The notes under the pieces are model-generated. The model saw only the letters and a program-made list of their open reading frames with translations, was not told where the DNA came from and searched no databases. A program made the position numbers and the translations under genes. From JBLNDJ01 sp050261515 (GTDB lineage Bacteria; Acidobacteriota; Terriglobia; Bryobacterales; Bryobacteraceae), in assembly GCA_050261515.1 (NCBI GenBank), contig JBLNDJ010000019.1, positions 1 through 64,000 on the forward strand: a DNA stretch of 64,000 bases, read 5' to 3'. Positions 49,814 to 58,679 of the stretch are shown here, piece after piece. Each line of letters starts with the position of its first letter. Position 1 is the first letter of the stretch.

Positions 49814-51450
49814 TTCTCTTCCACCTCCAGAATCTGATCGGCGCGCACGTTCCGGATCGTCTGAACGTTTCCGCTCGGCCACCGGATCTCTATTGTTGCC
49901 GCGACCGCCGCCGTCCCGAGTCCGAAGTGAACCCGCTTGTCGCCCGAGGAAAGATAGCTGCTTGCGGTCGTCGCCGTCGCATACTGCCGGCGCTGGGCCG
50001 TCGCGACCATCACCTCCGCGCCGATCCCGTCCCGGTTGCTCTTGCGCCCGGTGAGCTTCAGGGTTAGCCAGTGATTTTGGGTTTGCGTGCGGTTGTAGAC
50101 GAGATGCGTGGGCCCTTCGCTGGTCGAGACGACGGCGTCGAGGCGTCCGTCGTTGTCGATGTCGCCGAGCGCCAGGCCGCGGCCCGCCCAGGCCTGCGTG
50201 AAAACGCTGCCCGATTCCGCCGAAACGTCCACAAAACCGCGGCCGGTGTTGCGCGCCAACAGCAGCGGCTCCTCGTACTTCAGATTCGGGTTCACAATGC
50301 CGATCGTGTCCAGCACGTGCCCCTGCGAGATGAGCAGGTCTTTCCAGCCGTCATTGTCGTAATCGATGAACCGCAGGCCCATGCCCGAGTGCTGCAGCGT
50401 GATGTTGGCGAGGCCGGTCGAGCGGGACGTGTACTCGAAGCCCGCCTTCCCCGTGTTGCGGTAGAGCGCGTACATCTCGAGGGCGAGGTCCGCCACCGCG
50501 AGATCGGGCAGCCCGTCGTTGTCGTAGTCCGCGAAATCCACGCCCATGCCCGCGTACGTGCGCCCGTCTTCGCTGACCCCGAGACCCGCGAGCAGCGCCA
50601 TTTCCTCGAACGTGCCGTTTCCCCTGTTGCGGTAAAAGAACCCGGGCATCGTGTCGTTGGCCACGTACAGATCGATGCGCCCGTCGCGGTCGTAATCGGC
50701 CAGCGCGACACCCAGGCCCTTGCCGGGCTTCGAGATCCCGATCTTGCGGGACACCTCGGTGAACCGTCCGCCGCCGTCGTTGTGGAACACCAGCGGCGCG
50801 ATCGCCTTGAACGCGTCCGGGCTGCAATACGCGCGAATCGTCTCGTTGACCAGGCAGGGCCGGTCGTCGAAGTCCCACTCCACATAGCGAAGGACGACCA
50901 GGTCCAGCAGCCCGTCCTGATCGAGATCCACCCAGGCGGCGCTGCTCGACCAGCCGCTCCCGCCGGCGCCCGACTTCTCCGTGACGTCCGTGAACGTGCC
51001 GTCGCCGTTGTTGTGATAGAGGCGGTTGCCCCCGTACTCCGTCACGTAGAGATCGGCGTAACCGTCGTTGTCGTAGTCGCCCGCGGCCGCGCCCAGCCCG
51101 TAGCCCATTCCCTGTACACCGGCTTTTACGGTGACGTCTTCGAACTGGCCGTCGGGCTTCTGGTGATACAGCCGGTGCCAGTGCTTCGGATCGCTCTTTC
51201 GCGGGATCGTGCCCAACGGCGTGGGATCGCTGATCGGCGCGCCGTTTACGAGGAAAACATCGAGCCGGCCGTCGTTATCGTAGTCGAGCAGAGCCACGCC
51301 CGAGCCCATGATCTCGAGCATGTACTTCTTCGCGGTCTGGAACGCGGTGTGGCGAAAATCGATACCGCTTCCGGGCGTGGCGTCCACGAAATTGCCCGCC
51401 GGCCGAACCTGCGCCAGTAGGGACAGTCCTAAAAGGAGAGATCGCCACAT
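49810..51450 (-). CDS. CRTAC1-family exported protein (FG-GAP/VCBS repeats with ASPIC/UnbV domain)
   Basis: A 546-residue secreted protein. After a signal peptide (MWRSLLLGLSLLAQVRPAG) come about seven FG-GAP/VCBS propeller repeats with calcium-binding-like loops (DYDNDGRLD, DYDNDGYADLYV, DYDRDGRIDLYV, DIDNDGRLD). The C-terminal ASPIC/UnbV domain includes HWLTLKLTGRKSNRDGIGAEV and HFGLGTAAVAATIEIRWPSG. The family is common in Acidobacteria and Planctomycetes; no enzymatic role is known to me. It lies between two TPR genes (9 bp and a 4-bp overlap), forming a clear operon. Confidence 0.92.
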   Translation of the reverse strand: MWRSLLLGLSLLAQVRPAGNFVDATPGSGIDFRHTAFQTAKKYMLEIMGSGVALLDYDNDGRLDVFLVNGAPISDPTPLGTIPRKSDPKHWHRLYHQKPDGQFEDVTVKAGVQGMGYGLGAAAGDYDNDGYADLYVTEYGGNRLYHNNGDGTFTDVTEKSGAGGSGWSSSAAWVDLDQDGLLDLVVLRYVEWDFDDRPCLVNETIRAYCSPDAFKAIAPLVFHNDGGGRFTEVSRKIGISKPGKGLGVALADYDRDGRIDLYVANDTMPGFFYRNRGNGTFEEMALLAGLGVSEDGRTYAGMGVDFADYDNDGLPDLAVADLALEMYALYRNTGKAGFEYTSRSTGLANITLQHSGMGLRFIDYDNDGWKDLLISQGHVLDTIGIVNPNLKYEEPLLLARNTGRGFVDVSAESGSVFTQAWAGRGLALGDIDNDGRLDAVVSTSEGPTHLVYNRTQTQNHWLTLKLTGRKSNRDGIGAEVMVATAQRRQYATATTASSYLSSGDKRVHFGLGTAAVAATIEIRWPSGNVQTIRNVRADQILEVEEK

Positions 51451-51459
51451 AGCTTGCGC

Positions 51460-52374
51460 TCAGCGCGGATCGGTGTCTGGGGTCGAGTGCGTCCCCACCA
51501 GCGCTTCGTACGTCTCGAGCTCCGCCTTCGCCTTCTCCATCATGCCGGCCTTGCGGTACAACTGGCCGAGTGTGAAATGGAAGCGCGCCACCTTGGGGCC
51601 GAGTTCGATCGCCTTTTCCAGTTCCCGCTGAGCGGCGTCGATGCGGCCCAGCGAAGAGTACGCCTTCCCGAGCTCTTCGTGCGCCTGCGCATTGTCCGGC
51701 CCCGCCGCAACCGCGCGTCGGAGAAAGGGCAGCGCCTCATCCGGTTTGTTCTGCTTTAGCAGGACGCGGCCCAGCGCATGAAGCGGCGCGGGATCCTCGC
51801 CGGGTCCCGGTGTCTGCCAGCCGAGCGCGGTCCGGTACGCCGCGGCGGCATCGTCAAGCCGGCTGAGCAGCTCATAGGAGAGGCCGATTCCGGTCTGGGC
51901 CGAAACGGTTTTTGGCGCGAGGCCGAGGGAGCGCTCGAAGTCGGCGATCGCGTCCGCGTAGTGCTGCTGCTCGAACCGCAGGTGGCCGCGCGCCTCCCAC
52001 CCCCTGGCGTCCTCCGGATTCATCTCGAGCGCGCGGCTCAGCCACTTTTCGGCATCGGAGTACATGCTCAGCATGGCGCAGCTCAGCGCGAAGTTCTTCA
52101 ACTCGGATGCCGTGAGGTCGCGCAGCTTCGCGGTCTCGACGTACTCCCCCATCGATTCCTTGGGCTTCTTCTGCTTGAGGAGAACGAGCGCCAGCAGCGC
52201 GTGGGCGTCGGCCGAGTCAGGCTCGGTCTCGAGGCTCCGCCGCGCCATCCGCTCCGCATCCGCCCACTTCCCGTTCGCGGCGAGCGACTGCGCCTCCCGC
52301 AGTGTCTGCCCGGCGCTGGGCAGCGCCGCGGCGAACGCAAGAAAGCTGAGTGCAAGTGCACAGGACTTCAACAT
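51460..52374 (-). CDS. Exported TPR-repeat protein (upstream of CRTAC1)
   Basis: A 304-residue protein with a signal peptide (MLKSCALALSFLAFAAALPSAG) and about seven TPR units (AHALLALVLLKQKKPKESMGEY, RGHLRFEQQHYADAIADFER, LGRVLLKQNKPDEALPFLRRA). The similarity to 48908-49813 extends across the whole length, so the two arose by duplication around the CRTAC1 gene. Upstream frame is open into the transposon, but the signal peptide fixes the ATG at 52374. It is the first gene of the operon. Confidence 0.87.
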   Translation of the reverse strand: MLKSCALALSFLAFAAALPSAGQTLREAQSLAANGKWADAERMARRSLETEPDSADAHALLALVLLKQKKPKESMGEYVETAKLRDLTASELKNFALSCAMLSMYSDAEKWLSRALEMNPEDARGWEARGHLRFEQQHYADAIADFERSLGLAPKTVSAQTGIGLSYELLSRLDDAAAAYRTALGWQTPGPGEDPAPLHALGRVLLKQNKPDEALPFLRRAVAAGPDNAQAHEELGKAYSSLGRIDAAQRELEKAIELGPKVARFHFTLGQLYRKAGMMEKAKAELETYEALVGTHSTPDTDPR

Positions 52375-52401
52375 CCGGCCTCGCCGTATTATAGACATCG
52401 G

Positions 52402-53067
52402 GTGGGGCAAACCTCCAGGTTTGCGAGCCGGTTTTCCAACCGGCTTGGCGCTTCGGAGAACTCCTTTCGCGCAGAGCCACTTCCTATAGTGGACTTCTAT
52501 CGCCGCCGCCTCCCACACTGGCAGCCCTATGGAGAACCACTTTTCCTGACGTGGCGCCTCCACGGCACGCTGCCGCCTAACCGCTATATTGGCCCACAGG
52601 GCCTGACAACTGGACAAGCCTTTGTCGCCATCGACCGATTCCTGGACAAGGCCAGCTATGGTCCGAGTTGGTTTCGCCGGGCTGAGATCGCTCAGATTGT
52701 CGTTGAGTCGCTCCAGTTTGGCTAGCAGAAACTGGGACACTATCGTCTTCACGCGTGGGTGGTGATGGCCAACCACGTGCATGTTTTGCTGACGCCTCGG
52801 GTGACGGCGAGCAAATTGCACCAATCCGTGAAAGGGTTCACGGCTCGACAAGCGAACGAGCTTCTTGGACGGACTGGCGAGCAGTTCTGGCAACGGGAAT
52901 CGTACGATCGCTGGGTGCGCAACGAACAGGAGTTCCAGCGCATCGTGGGCTACATCGAGCGTAATCCTGTAACGGCCGGCCTTGTGGCCCGTGTCGAAGA
53001 CTATCGCTGGTCGTCGGCACACAAGCCGGCATGAAAGCCGGCTCGCAAACCTGGAGGTTTGCCCCAC
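52402..53067. mobile_element. RAYT (REP-associated tyrosine transposase) element with REP arms
   Basis: Perfect 30-bp inverted arms (52402-52431 and 53038-53067) flank a Y1-type transposase. Each arm contains the palindrome GCAAACCT-CC-AGGTTTGC. A second hairpin adjoins each: GCCGGTT-TTCC-AACCGGC at 52427-52444 and GCCGGC-ATGAAA-GCCGGC at 53025-53042. Paired palindromes around a RAYT gene are the hallmark of this class of domesticated IS200/IS605-like element. Confidence 0.88.
52489..53034 (+). pseudogene. REP-associated tyrosine transposase, interrupted by one in-frame TAG
   Basis: The frame begins at GTG 52489 (VDFYRRRLPHWQPYGEPLF, then LTWRLHGTLP) and reads to SLQFG, where TAG at 52723-52725 stops it. 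The same frame continues as QKLGHYRLHAWVVMANHVHVLLTP and on to the normal family end RNPVTAGLVARVEDYRWSSA. The HUH-type site (NHVHVLL) and a downstream Tyr/Gln region remain. Without the TAG it would be about 181 residues. The stop looks like a recent single-base inactivation, since everything else is intact. The final stop lies in the right REP hairpin. Confidence 0.85.
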
Positions 53068-53076
53068 AACACTAAA

Positions 53077-53104
53077 GGCGGCGCTCCCTGAAGGGAACGC
53101 CGCC
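53077..53104 (-). terminator. Hairpin terminator of TonB receptor 2
   Basis: GGCGGCGCTCCC pairs with GGGAACGCCGCC (one mismatch) around a TGAA loop, 9 bp beyond the receptor stop. On the minus strand it is followed by TTTAGTGTTG, a weak U-rich stretch. It also separates the receptor from the transposon. Confidence 0.65.
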
Positions 53105-53113
53105 GGTACAGTG

Positions 53114-56100
53114 CTACCACTCGAAGCGTGCGCCGACCTGCCCCCGGCGATTGCCGCTCACGCCGGTAACAGCGCCGAAGTAGGTGCTATTGGTGGCGTC
53201 GGCAACCGGGTCGTACCAGGTGTGGCGGTTGAAGACGTTGAAAAACTCCGCCCGAAGGGAGACCCTGTACTGGCTCTCCGCGCCGAACGCGAAATTCTTC
53301 AACACGCTGAAGTCCTCGTTGAGATAGGCCCAGCCTGTGAAGGAATACGAGTAGAGAGGCTGGTTGCCGAACTCGCCGAACGCCGGATCGACGAACGCGT
53401 TCGGGTTGAACATGAGATTGCTCGGGTCACCGAGATCGCTCAGATTCAGGCCCTTGAACGTGTTCGACACGCTGCCCACCCGGTTGGCATACAAAGCGGA
53501 CCAGCCGGGGTAGCCGTTAGCTGCGTTGACCGCGCGGATCGGCAGACCGCTGCGATAGCTGACCACGGTTCCCAACTGCCACCCGCCCACCAGGTAATTC
53601 CATCCGCCGGGCTGGGAGAGCCACTTCTTGCCCTTGCCGAACGGAAGCTCGTAGACGAGGTAACCCTTCACCTGGTGCTGCGGAATGCCGGCCGCTACCG
53701 TGTCGGCGAACGAGTCGTACGCGTAGGGGTCCTGCCACGGCGAGCCGTTCTTCCAGCCCTCGGTCATGGCGCCGCCGTCCTGCACTCCAGGAGTCGAGTC
53801 GGTGTTGGTGGTCGCTCTTTGGAAGGTGTAATTCAGGTCCGCGGCCAGGCCGTTGCTGCCGCGTTTCTTGAACTCCACGATAAGCGCGCGGTAGGCGCTC
53901 TTGCCGAGCGGCGAGCCGGAGAACAGGATCGGGTTACCGGCCGCGCCCATGGTCTGCGGGTACGGCACGATGCCCATGTTGGCGTTGTAACCGCCCCAGC
54001 CACCGACCATGTCGATCATGAACGGATACCAGGGCACGCCCGCCGCCTGCGCCGAGGCCTCCGAGTCCACCCAATCGTTGGCGTGGCCGGACATCAGAAG
54101 CGGCATGTACTCGGAGAGCGTCGGGTAGTTCAGCGGGTTGAGCGATCCGTTGTGCAGATTGCGGCCGATATTGCCGACGTAGTTGATGTCCAGAACGGCG
54201 TCCTTGCCGATCTCGTACTGAACGCCCGCGTTCCAGTTCTGGACTCTGCCGAGGTGCAGCATGTCGGGATCGACGCTGACGGTGGCCCAGCTGAAGATCC
54301 GGTTGGCCGTCGAATCCGCGTTCGCGGGAATGAAGGTGCCGCCGTAAGCGGTCTGGTCCCAGTTGAACGCAACAGCGTTGGGCGCCACGTTCGAGGTGCT
54401 GTTCGTGCCGATATAGCCGCCCTGCGCCTGCCCGCCGATGTTGTAGGGCAGCGTGCCCCACTGGTTGATGCCGAGCGGGATAAAGTGCATGGCCCAGGAA
54501 GCGCGGGCCACCAGTTTGGGAGTCACCTGGTAGGCCGCACCCAGATAGGGCGCGAACTGGTTGTAGTATTGGTTCTTCTCCCAGCTATCGGAGCTCTTGC
54601 TCGCGTATTCGTACGCGCCTTTGAGCGGAGCCCACGTCGGGTTGACCGCGTCGAGCGTAAAGTTCGTCCAACGGCCGTGGTACTCATGCCACGGCGAGTT
54701 GTAATCCCACCGCAGGCCGGTATTGATGGTGAGCTTCGGCGTGACCTTGATCGAGTCGTTGACGAAGAAATTGAGCGAGTTGCGGCCGCCGGCCGAGGGA
54801 ATTCCCGTGCCCTGGTTCGCCGAGGAAACGTCTCCCAGCAGGAAGTTCGCAAAGCCGAACCCCAACTGCGACGCGATCGCCGAATCGTTCCTCAGCTCTT
54901 CCGGTACGCCGGTCTGCTGCGAGAAGTAGTAGTTATAGTTCTGCGACGAGCCGCTGTCGCTGGGCCGGAAGAGCGTGAGCTCGCCCCCGAACTTCAGGTT
55001 GTGCCGCCCCCTCAGCCAGGACACGCCATCGCGGATATGCCACTGCGTGTACTGGTAAGTGTAGCCGAAACGGCTGCCGATCGGGCTTTCGCAGACCGCC
55101 GTGAACGTGTTCACGCAGCCGAAGTCGATGATCGGGAAGTTGTTCTTCGCCGGACCTTCCGGGACCGGGAAGCCGAGCGCGGCGTTGTCTACCGGCGAGG
55201 CGGTCGTTTCAGTCTTGTGCCAGTTGTTGTACGCCACCGAAAACGTGTTGAACAGGTTCGGCGTGATGATGTGGTCGTCGATGAACCGTATGCCCTTGGT
55301 CGTGTTGACCATGTCCTGCGTGTTGTATCCGAGCGGCCCCGGGTCCGAGGAACCGTACTTCCACAAGCCGCCGCTGTTTATGTTGGGCATGCGGAAGTAG
55401 TTGATCGACCCGCTCAGGTGGTTCTTTTCCCCGAAGTGCTGGTCGCCCTTCAGATCGAGAAAGTGCTTCGTGAAGATCGGTGAGCCGTTCACCAGCCCGC
55501 CGTAGTTGTTCGTCAGGCTGTCGCTCATCGGAGCGTAGGTGCTTTTGTAGATGTCGATGATCTTCTGCGAGTGCGGGCTGATCCGGTTCGCCGGGATGAT
55601 GTTGCCCGGGAACACGGTCTGGGTCTGCGGATCGAAGATGGCGCCGCGATAGATCGTGTTTCCGGCGCTGTCGACTCCGAAGTTGACCGATTTGTCGAGC
55701 AGGGCGCTGAAGTCGCCGCCGAGCATCGCGGTGGTGGGAACGGTGTTGGTCAGGGTGTTGAACCGCAGGTCCGACTGGTCGTAGTGCTCGTAGGAGCCGA
55801 AGATGAACGTCTTGTTGCGGCCGTCATAGATCTTCGGGATGTAGACCGGCCCGCCGGCGGAGAAGCCCCAGTCTTTGTAGCGGTCGCGGCCGCGAGGGTT
55901 GCCGAAGAAGTTGTTGTCCCAGGTGTTGGCGTCCAGGACTTCGTTCGCCAGGAACCCGTAGCCGCTGCCGTGGAAGTTGTTGGTTCCCGATTTCAGGGTG
56001 TAGAGGAACGCGCCGCCGCCGCTGGCAGCCGCGTCGGTCCCGACCACGGTCTGGACCTCGAACTGTTGCACCGCCTCCATGCCCGGAGGCGTCTGCGTGC

Positions 56101-56710
56101 CCTGTATACCCGCATTCGCATCCGTGCCATCGACGACGATGGACTTGGACATTGTCTGCGACCCCGCGATGCTGGTCGCCCAGTTGTTGCCGGTCACGGT
56201 CGGGACCGCGGCGAAGGCGAAATTCGATACGTCGCGGCCTCCGGCGGCCGACAGCGGCAGGACCGTAAGGTCGTTGCCTTTCATGTTCGTGCCGACGTTC
56301 GCTGTTTCCGTCGCCAGCGGAGAGGCGTCGGCCTCGACGCTGACGGTCTCGGTGCTGGCGCCGAGGGTAAGGCTCGCGTCCAGTTTCACTACCTGGCCGA
56401 TCGAGATACTGACATGTTCTTGTGTAAAGGTTTTGAAGCCCTGCGCTTTGAAATCCACACTGTAGGTTCCGATAGGCAGGTTCAGAATCGTATAGATGCC
56501 GAGATCATTGGTAACGCTGCGGCTCACCGCTCGCGTTTCCAGGCTCGTAGCTGTCACTTCTGCACCGGGGACTACGGCGCCGGTCGGGTCCGTGACCCTG
56601 CCTGTGACCGTTCCGCGATCGGTTTGCGCCGCTGCGGAGACTGCGATCACAAGGATGACAACGAGCGCTAGCAGCCATCGTTTTTCCACTTTGCGAGACT
56701 CTCCTTTCAC
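53114..56710 (-). CDS. Oar-like TonB-dependent receptor (receptor 2)
   Basis: An outer-membrane protein of 1198 residues: signal peptide (WLLALVVILVIAVSAAAQ), carboxypeptidase-regulatory domain (GTVTGRVTDPTGAVVPGAEV, LPIGTYSVDFKAQGFKTF), plug (VLPLSAAGGRDVSNFAF, SKSIVVDGTDANAG, GGGAFLYTLKSGTNNFHGSG) and a long barrel ending VGARFEW. It is related to receptor 1 over its length but clearly diverged. A ligand cannot be predicted. It is divergent from the regulator at 56926 across 215 bp, and a hairpin follows the stop. An alternative start seven codons in (VEKRWLL) would give a shorter signal region. Confidence 0.93.
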   Translation of the reverse strand: MKGESRKVEKRWLLALVVILVIAVSAAAQTDRGTVTGRVTDPTGAVVPGAEVTATSLETRAVSRSVTNDLGIYTILNLPIGTYSVDFKAQGFKTFTQEHVSISIGQVVKLDASLTLGASTETVSVEADASPLATETANVGTNMKGNDLTVLPLSAAGGRDVSNFAFAAVPTVTGNNWATSIAGSQTMSKSIVVDGTDANAGIQGTQTPPGMEAVQQFEVQTVVGTDAAASGGGAFLYTLKSGTNNFHGSGYGFLANEVLDANTWDNNFFGNPRGRDRYKDWGFSAGGPVYIPKIYDGRNKTFIFGSYEHYDQSDLRFNTLTNTVPTTAMLGGDFSALLDKSVNFGVDSAGNTIYRGAIFDPQTQTVFPGNIIPANRISPHSQKIIDIYKSTYAPMSDSLTNNYGGLVNGSPIFTKHFLDLKGDQHFGEKNHLSGSINYFRMPNINSGGLWKYGSSDPGPLGYNTQDMVNTTKGIRFIDDHIITPNLFNTFSVAYNNWHKTETTASPVDNAALGFPVPEGPAKNNFPIIDFGCVNTFTAVCESPIGSRFGYTYQYTQWHIRDGVSWLRGRHNLKFGGELTLFRPSDSGSSQNYNYYFSQQTGVPEELRNDSAIASQLGFGFANFLLGDVSSANQGTGIPSAGGRNSLNFFVNDSIKVTPKLTINTGLRWDYNSPWHEYHGRWTNFTLDAVNPTWAPLKGAYEYASKSSDSWEKNQYYNQFAPYLGAAYQVTPKLVARASWAMHFIPLGINQWGTLPYNIGGQAQGGYIGTNSTSNVAPNAVAFNWDQTAYGGTFIPANADSTANRIFSWATVSVDPDMLHLGRVQNWNAGVQYEIGKDAVLDINYVGNIGRNLHNGSLNPLNYPTLSEYMPLLMSGHANDWVDSEASAQAAGVPWYPFMIDMVGGWGGYNANMGIVPYPQTMGAAGNPILFSGSPLGKSAYRALIVEFKKRGSNGLAADLNYTFQRATTNTDSTPGVQDGGAMTEGWKNGSPWQDPYAYDSFADTVAAGIPQHQVKGYLVYELPFGKGKKWLSQPGGWNYLVGGWQLGTVVSYRSGLPIRAVNAANGYPGWSALYANRVGSVSNTFKGLNLSDLGDPSNLMFNPNAFVDPAFGEFGNQPLYSYSFTGWAYLNEDFSVLKNFAFGAESQYRVSLRAEFFNVFNRHTWYDPVADATNSTYFGAVTGVSGNRRGQVGARFEW

Positions 56711-56850
56711 TCAACTCCGTTGGTCCACAGACGGGTGCCGTGGACGTCACCCAACGAATCATCGGCGACTTGGCTGCGCCAAACAAGGATTCTCCAGCAC
56801 ACGGTTACGCACTGGAGCGGAGGCATTAGAATTCAATAAGTTGAGACGAC

Positions 56851-56875
56851 GTAGCGTACGTTCTCCTTACGCTAC
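56851..56875. promoter_or_regulatory. Inverted repeat between regulator 2 and TonB receptor 2, candidate operator
   Basis: GTAGCGTA (56851-56858) and TACGCTAC (56868-56875) are perfect inverted repeats separated by 9 nt, in the 215-bp space between the divergent receptor and regulator genes. The layout fits a dimeric regulator site. The binding is inference. I see no other gene in 56711-56925. Confidence 0.45.
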
Positions 56876-56925
56876 TTTCGGGCTTTGCGGGGGTTACAGG
56901 TTGTGCTAGGATATCCTCGATTCCT

Positions 56926-58197
56926 TTGTTACCCGGCATCAGGTTCAAGAAGGACAATGTCGTCCTCGAGTCTATCGGACCGTTATGTCCGGAACGCTGC
57001 GTCACACAAGCTGAAGCACTGGCCCAAGTGGAAAGGATCCTCGCCAGCGCCACGTTCAAGGGCAGCAAGCGGTGCTCCCTGTTCCTGCGATGCGTCTCTC
57101 GCCTGGCATTTGAGGACGGCCACGAGCCGCTGAAGGAACGAATTCTCGGGATAGAGATCTTCGGCCGCGCCCCTGGCTACGACACGAACGAAGACCCGGT
57201 AGTGCGCAACACGGCGGGCGATGTCAGGAAACGGCTGGCCCAGTACTACCAGAAGCCCGGCCATGACGGGGAAGTCCGGGTAGACCTGCCGGTCGGATCC
57301 TACCTGCCGCAGTTCAGCGCGCCGGCGCTGAGCCCGCACGCGCCCGCAGCTGTGCCCGCGCCGAAACGGAGGCTGAAACTCGTCTGGTGGGCATGGACTA
57401 CGGCGGCAGCCTGCATCCTGGCAATCGCAGGCCTGGCCATGCCGTTCTGGCATCAGAACGCGCTTGACGCGTTCTGGGCGCCGGTCGTAAAGACGCCCGG
57501 CTCGGTCCTGATCTGCATCGGGCAGCCCGTCGCCTTCAACTTCGCCGCTCCGATCGAGGCCGCTATGGACCAGAACGTGAGCTCGCCGAACTGGTTCGCC
57601 GGCCACGGCGACGAGACGGTGCTGGTTCGGGACATCCTGCCGTTCCGCACCCGGTACGTCACGCTCCTGGATGCTATCGCGCTGGCGCGGATCACCTCGG
57701 TGCTGAACACCAACTCGAAGCCATTCCACATACGCGGCGGCGGCTCGACGTCGTTTTCCGACTTGCGCGATAACGCCACCGTCCTGATCGGGGCGTTCAC
57801 CAACGACTGGACCCTAAAGGTCGGCGGCAAGGCCCGTTACTACTTCTATCGGGACGAGGAAACGCGGCGAGAGGGGATCAGGGACCGCCAGAATCCGGGA
57901 AATCGCGGCTGGAGCGTGGCCCGCCCGTGGCCCGAGTGGAACGTGAGCGAGGATTACGCGATCGTTTCCCGAGTATTCGCGCAGGATACCGGCCGGGTGG
58001 TCGTCACGGCCGCCGGCGTCACCCAGTTCGGGACCTCCGCGGCGGGCGAGTTCGTCACCAACCCGGCATACCTCCAGGAAGCGCTGGGGCAGGCGCCGTC
58101 CGGGTGGGAGAAACGGAATTTGCAAGTCGTCCTGTCGACCAGGGTGGTCGAGAACATCGCCGGCCCTCCGCGTGTGCTAGCCGTGCATTTCTGGTAG
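56926..58197 (+). CDS. Membrane-anchored regulator with N-terminal DNA-binding-like domain (module 2)
   Basis: A 423-residue homologue of the protein at 21897-23129. The N-terminal domain carries LKERILGIEIFGRAPGYD and DPVVRNTAGDVRKRLAQYY, one membrane helix spans about residues 153-175, and the rest is probably periplasmic. Shared landmarks in that part include FWAPVVKTPGSVLICIGQPV, FSDLRDNATVLIGAFTN and QFGTSAAGEFVTNPAYLQEAL. I use the TTG at 56926; no ATG or GTG lies in frame before the conserved domain, so the true start could differ by a few codons. It is divergent from receptor 2, mirroring module 1. A receptor-specific regulator is inferred. Confidence 0.72.
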   Translation: MLPGIRFKKDNVVLESIGPLCPERCVTQAEALAQVERILASATFKGSKRCSLFLRCVSRLAFEDGHEPLKERILGIEIFGRAPGYDTNEDPVVRNTAGDVRKRLAQYYQKPGHDGEVRVDLPVGSYLPQFSAPALSPHAPAAVPAPKRRLKLVWWAWTTAAACILAIAGLAMPFWHQNALDAFWAPVVKTPGSVLICIGQPVAFNFAAPIEAAMDQNVSSPNWFAGHGDETVLVRDILPFRTRYVTLLDAIALARITSVLNTNSKPFHIRGGGSTSFSDLRDNATVLIGAFTNDWTLKVGGKARYYFYRDEETRREGIRDRQNPGNRGWSVARPWPEWNVSEDYAIVSRVFAQDTGRVVVTAAGVTQFGTSAAGEFVTNPAYLQEALGQAPSGWEKRNLQVVLSTRVVENIAGPPRVLAVHFW

Positions 58198-58203
58198 AAC
58201 CGG

Positions 58204-58650
58204 CTAGAATTCAAGCGCGTCGCCCGGCTTCAGCCCGTACTTCGCCGCCATCCCCCCGCCCAGCTCGAGAACGAACTGCGCGCGCTCGTTGCCGCCGTAG
58301 GTCGGACACTCCTGCTCGGCGGTCTTGCAGGGGGGCGTGTCCGCCGAGATCTCGACGATCCGGTGGTCGTGATCCATCCAAATGATGTCGAGCGGGATAA
58401 AGCACTGGAACATGTAGTAGCGGTAGTAGCCGGGCCGGTCGTGGATGAACAGCATGCCGCGGTCGGGCGCGATTGATCGGCGGAACATCAGACCGCGCGC
58501 CATGTCTTGCGGAGTCGAGACCACCTCGACGCGGATGCTCTGCCCGCCCGGCAGCCTCACCGTGCGGCTGTTTACCGGCTCGACCGCCGCCGGACCGCCT
58601 CGGCAGGCGGCAAGCATCAGAGCCAGGCAGAAAAGGACGCCGAGACGCAT
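58204..58650 (-). CDS. DUF192-family lipoprotein
   Basis: A 148-residue protein. LALMLAAC is a good lipobox, so a lipoprotein. The DUF192 domain is clear: ESVRVEVV-type start (SIRVEVVSTPQDMARGLMFR), RGMLFIHDRPGYYRYYMFQ, CFIPLDIIWMDHDHRIVEIS and QFVLELGGGMAAKYGLKPGD. The family has a small beta-barrel fold and unknown function, often secreted. Divergent from mqnP by a few bases and convergent with regulator 2. Confidence 0.9.
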   Translation of the reverse strand: MRLGVLFCLALMLAACRGGPAAVEPVNSRTVRLPGGQSIRVEVVSTPQDMARGLMFRRSIAPDRGMLFIHDRPGYYRYYMFQCFIPLDIIWMDHDHRIVEISADTPPCKTAEQECPTYGGNERAQFVLELGGGMAAKYGLKPGDALEF

Positions 58651-58679
58651 GGACTAAAATGATAGCGAGATCCGGCCTC

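Noticed and set aside
52723..52725. Amber codon as a site of programmed recoding (for example pyrrolysine)
   Set aside because: No pylT/pylS-like genes are visible, and the position is not conserved as special in RAYT proteins. A nonsense mutation is simpler.
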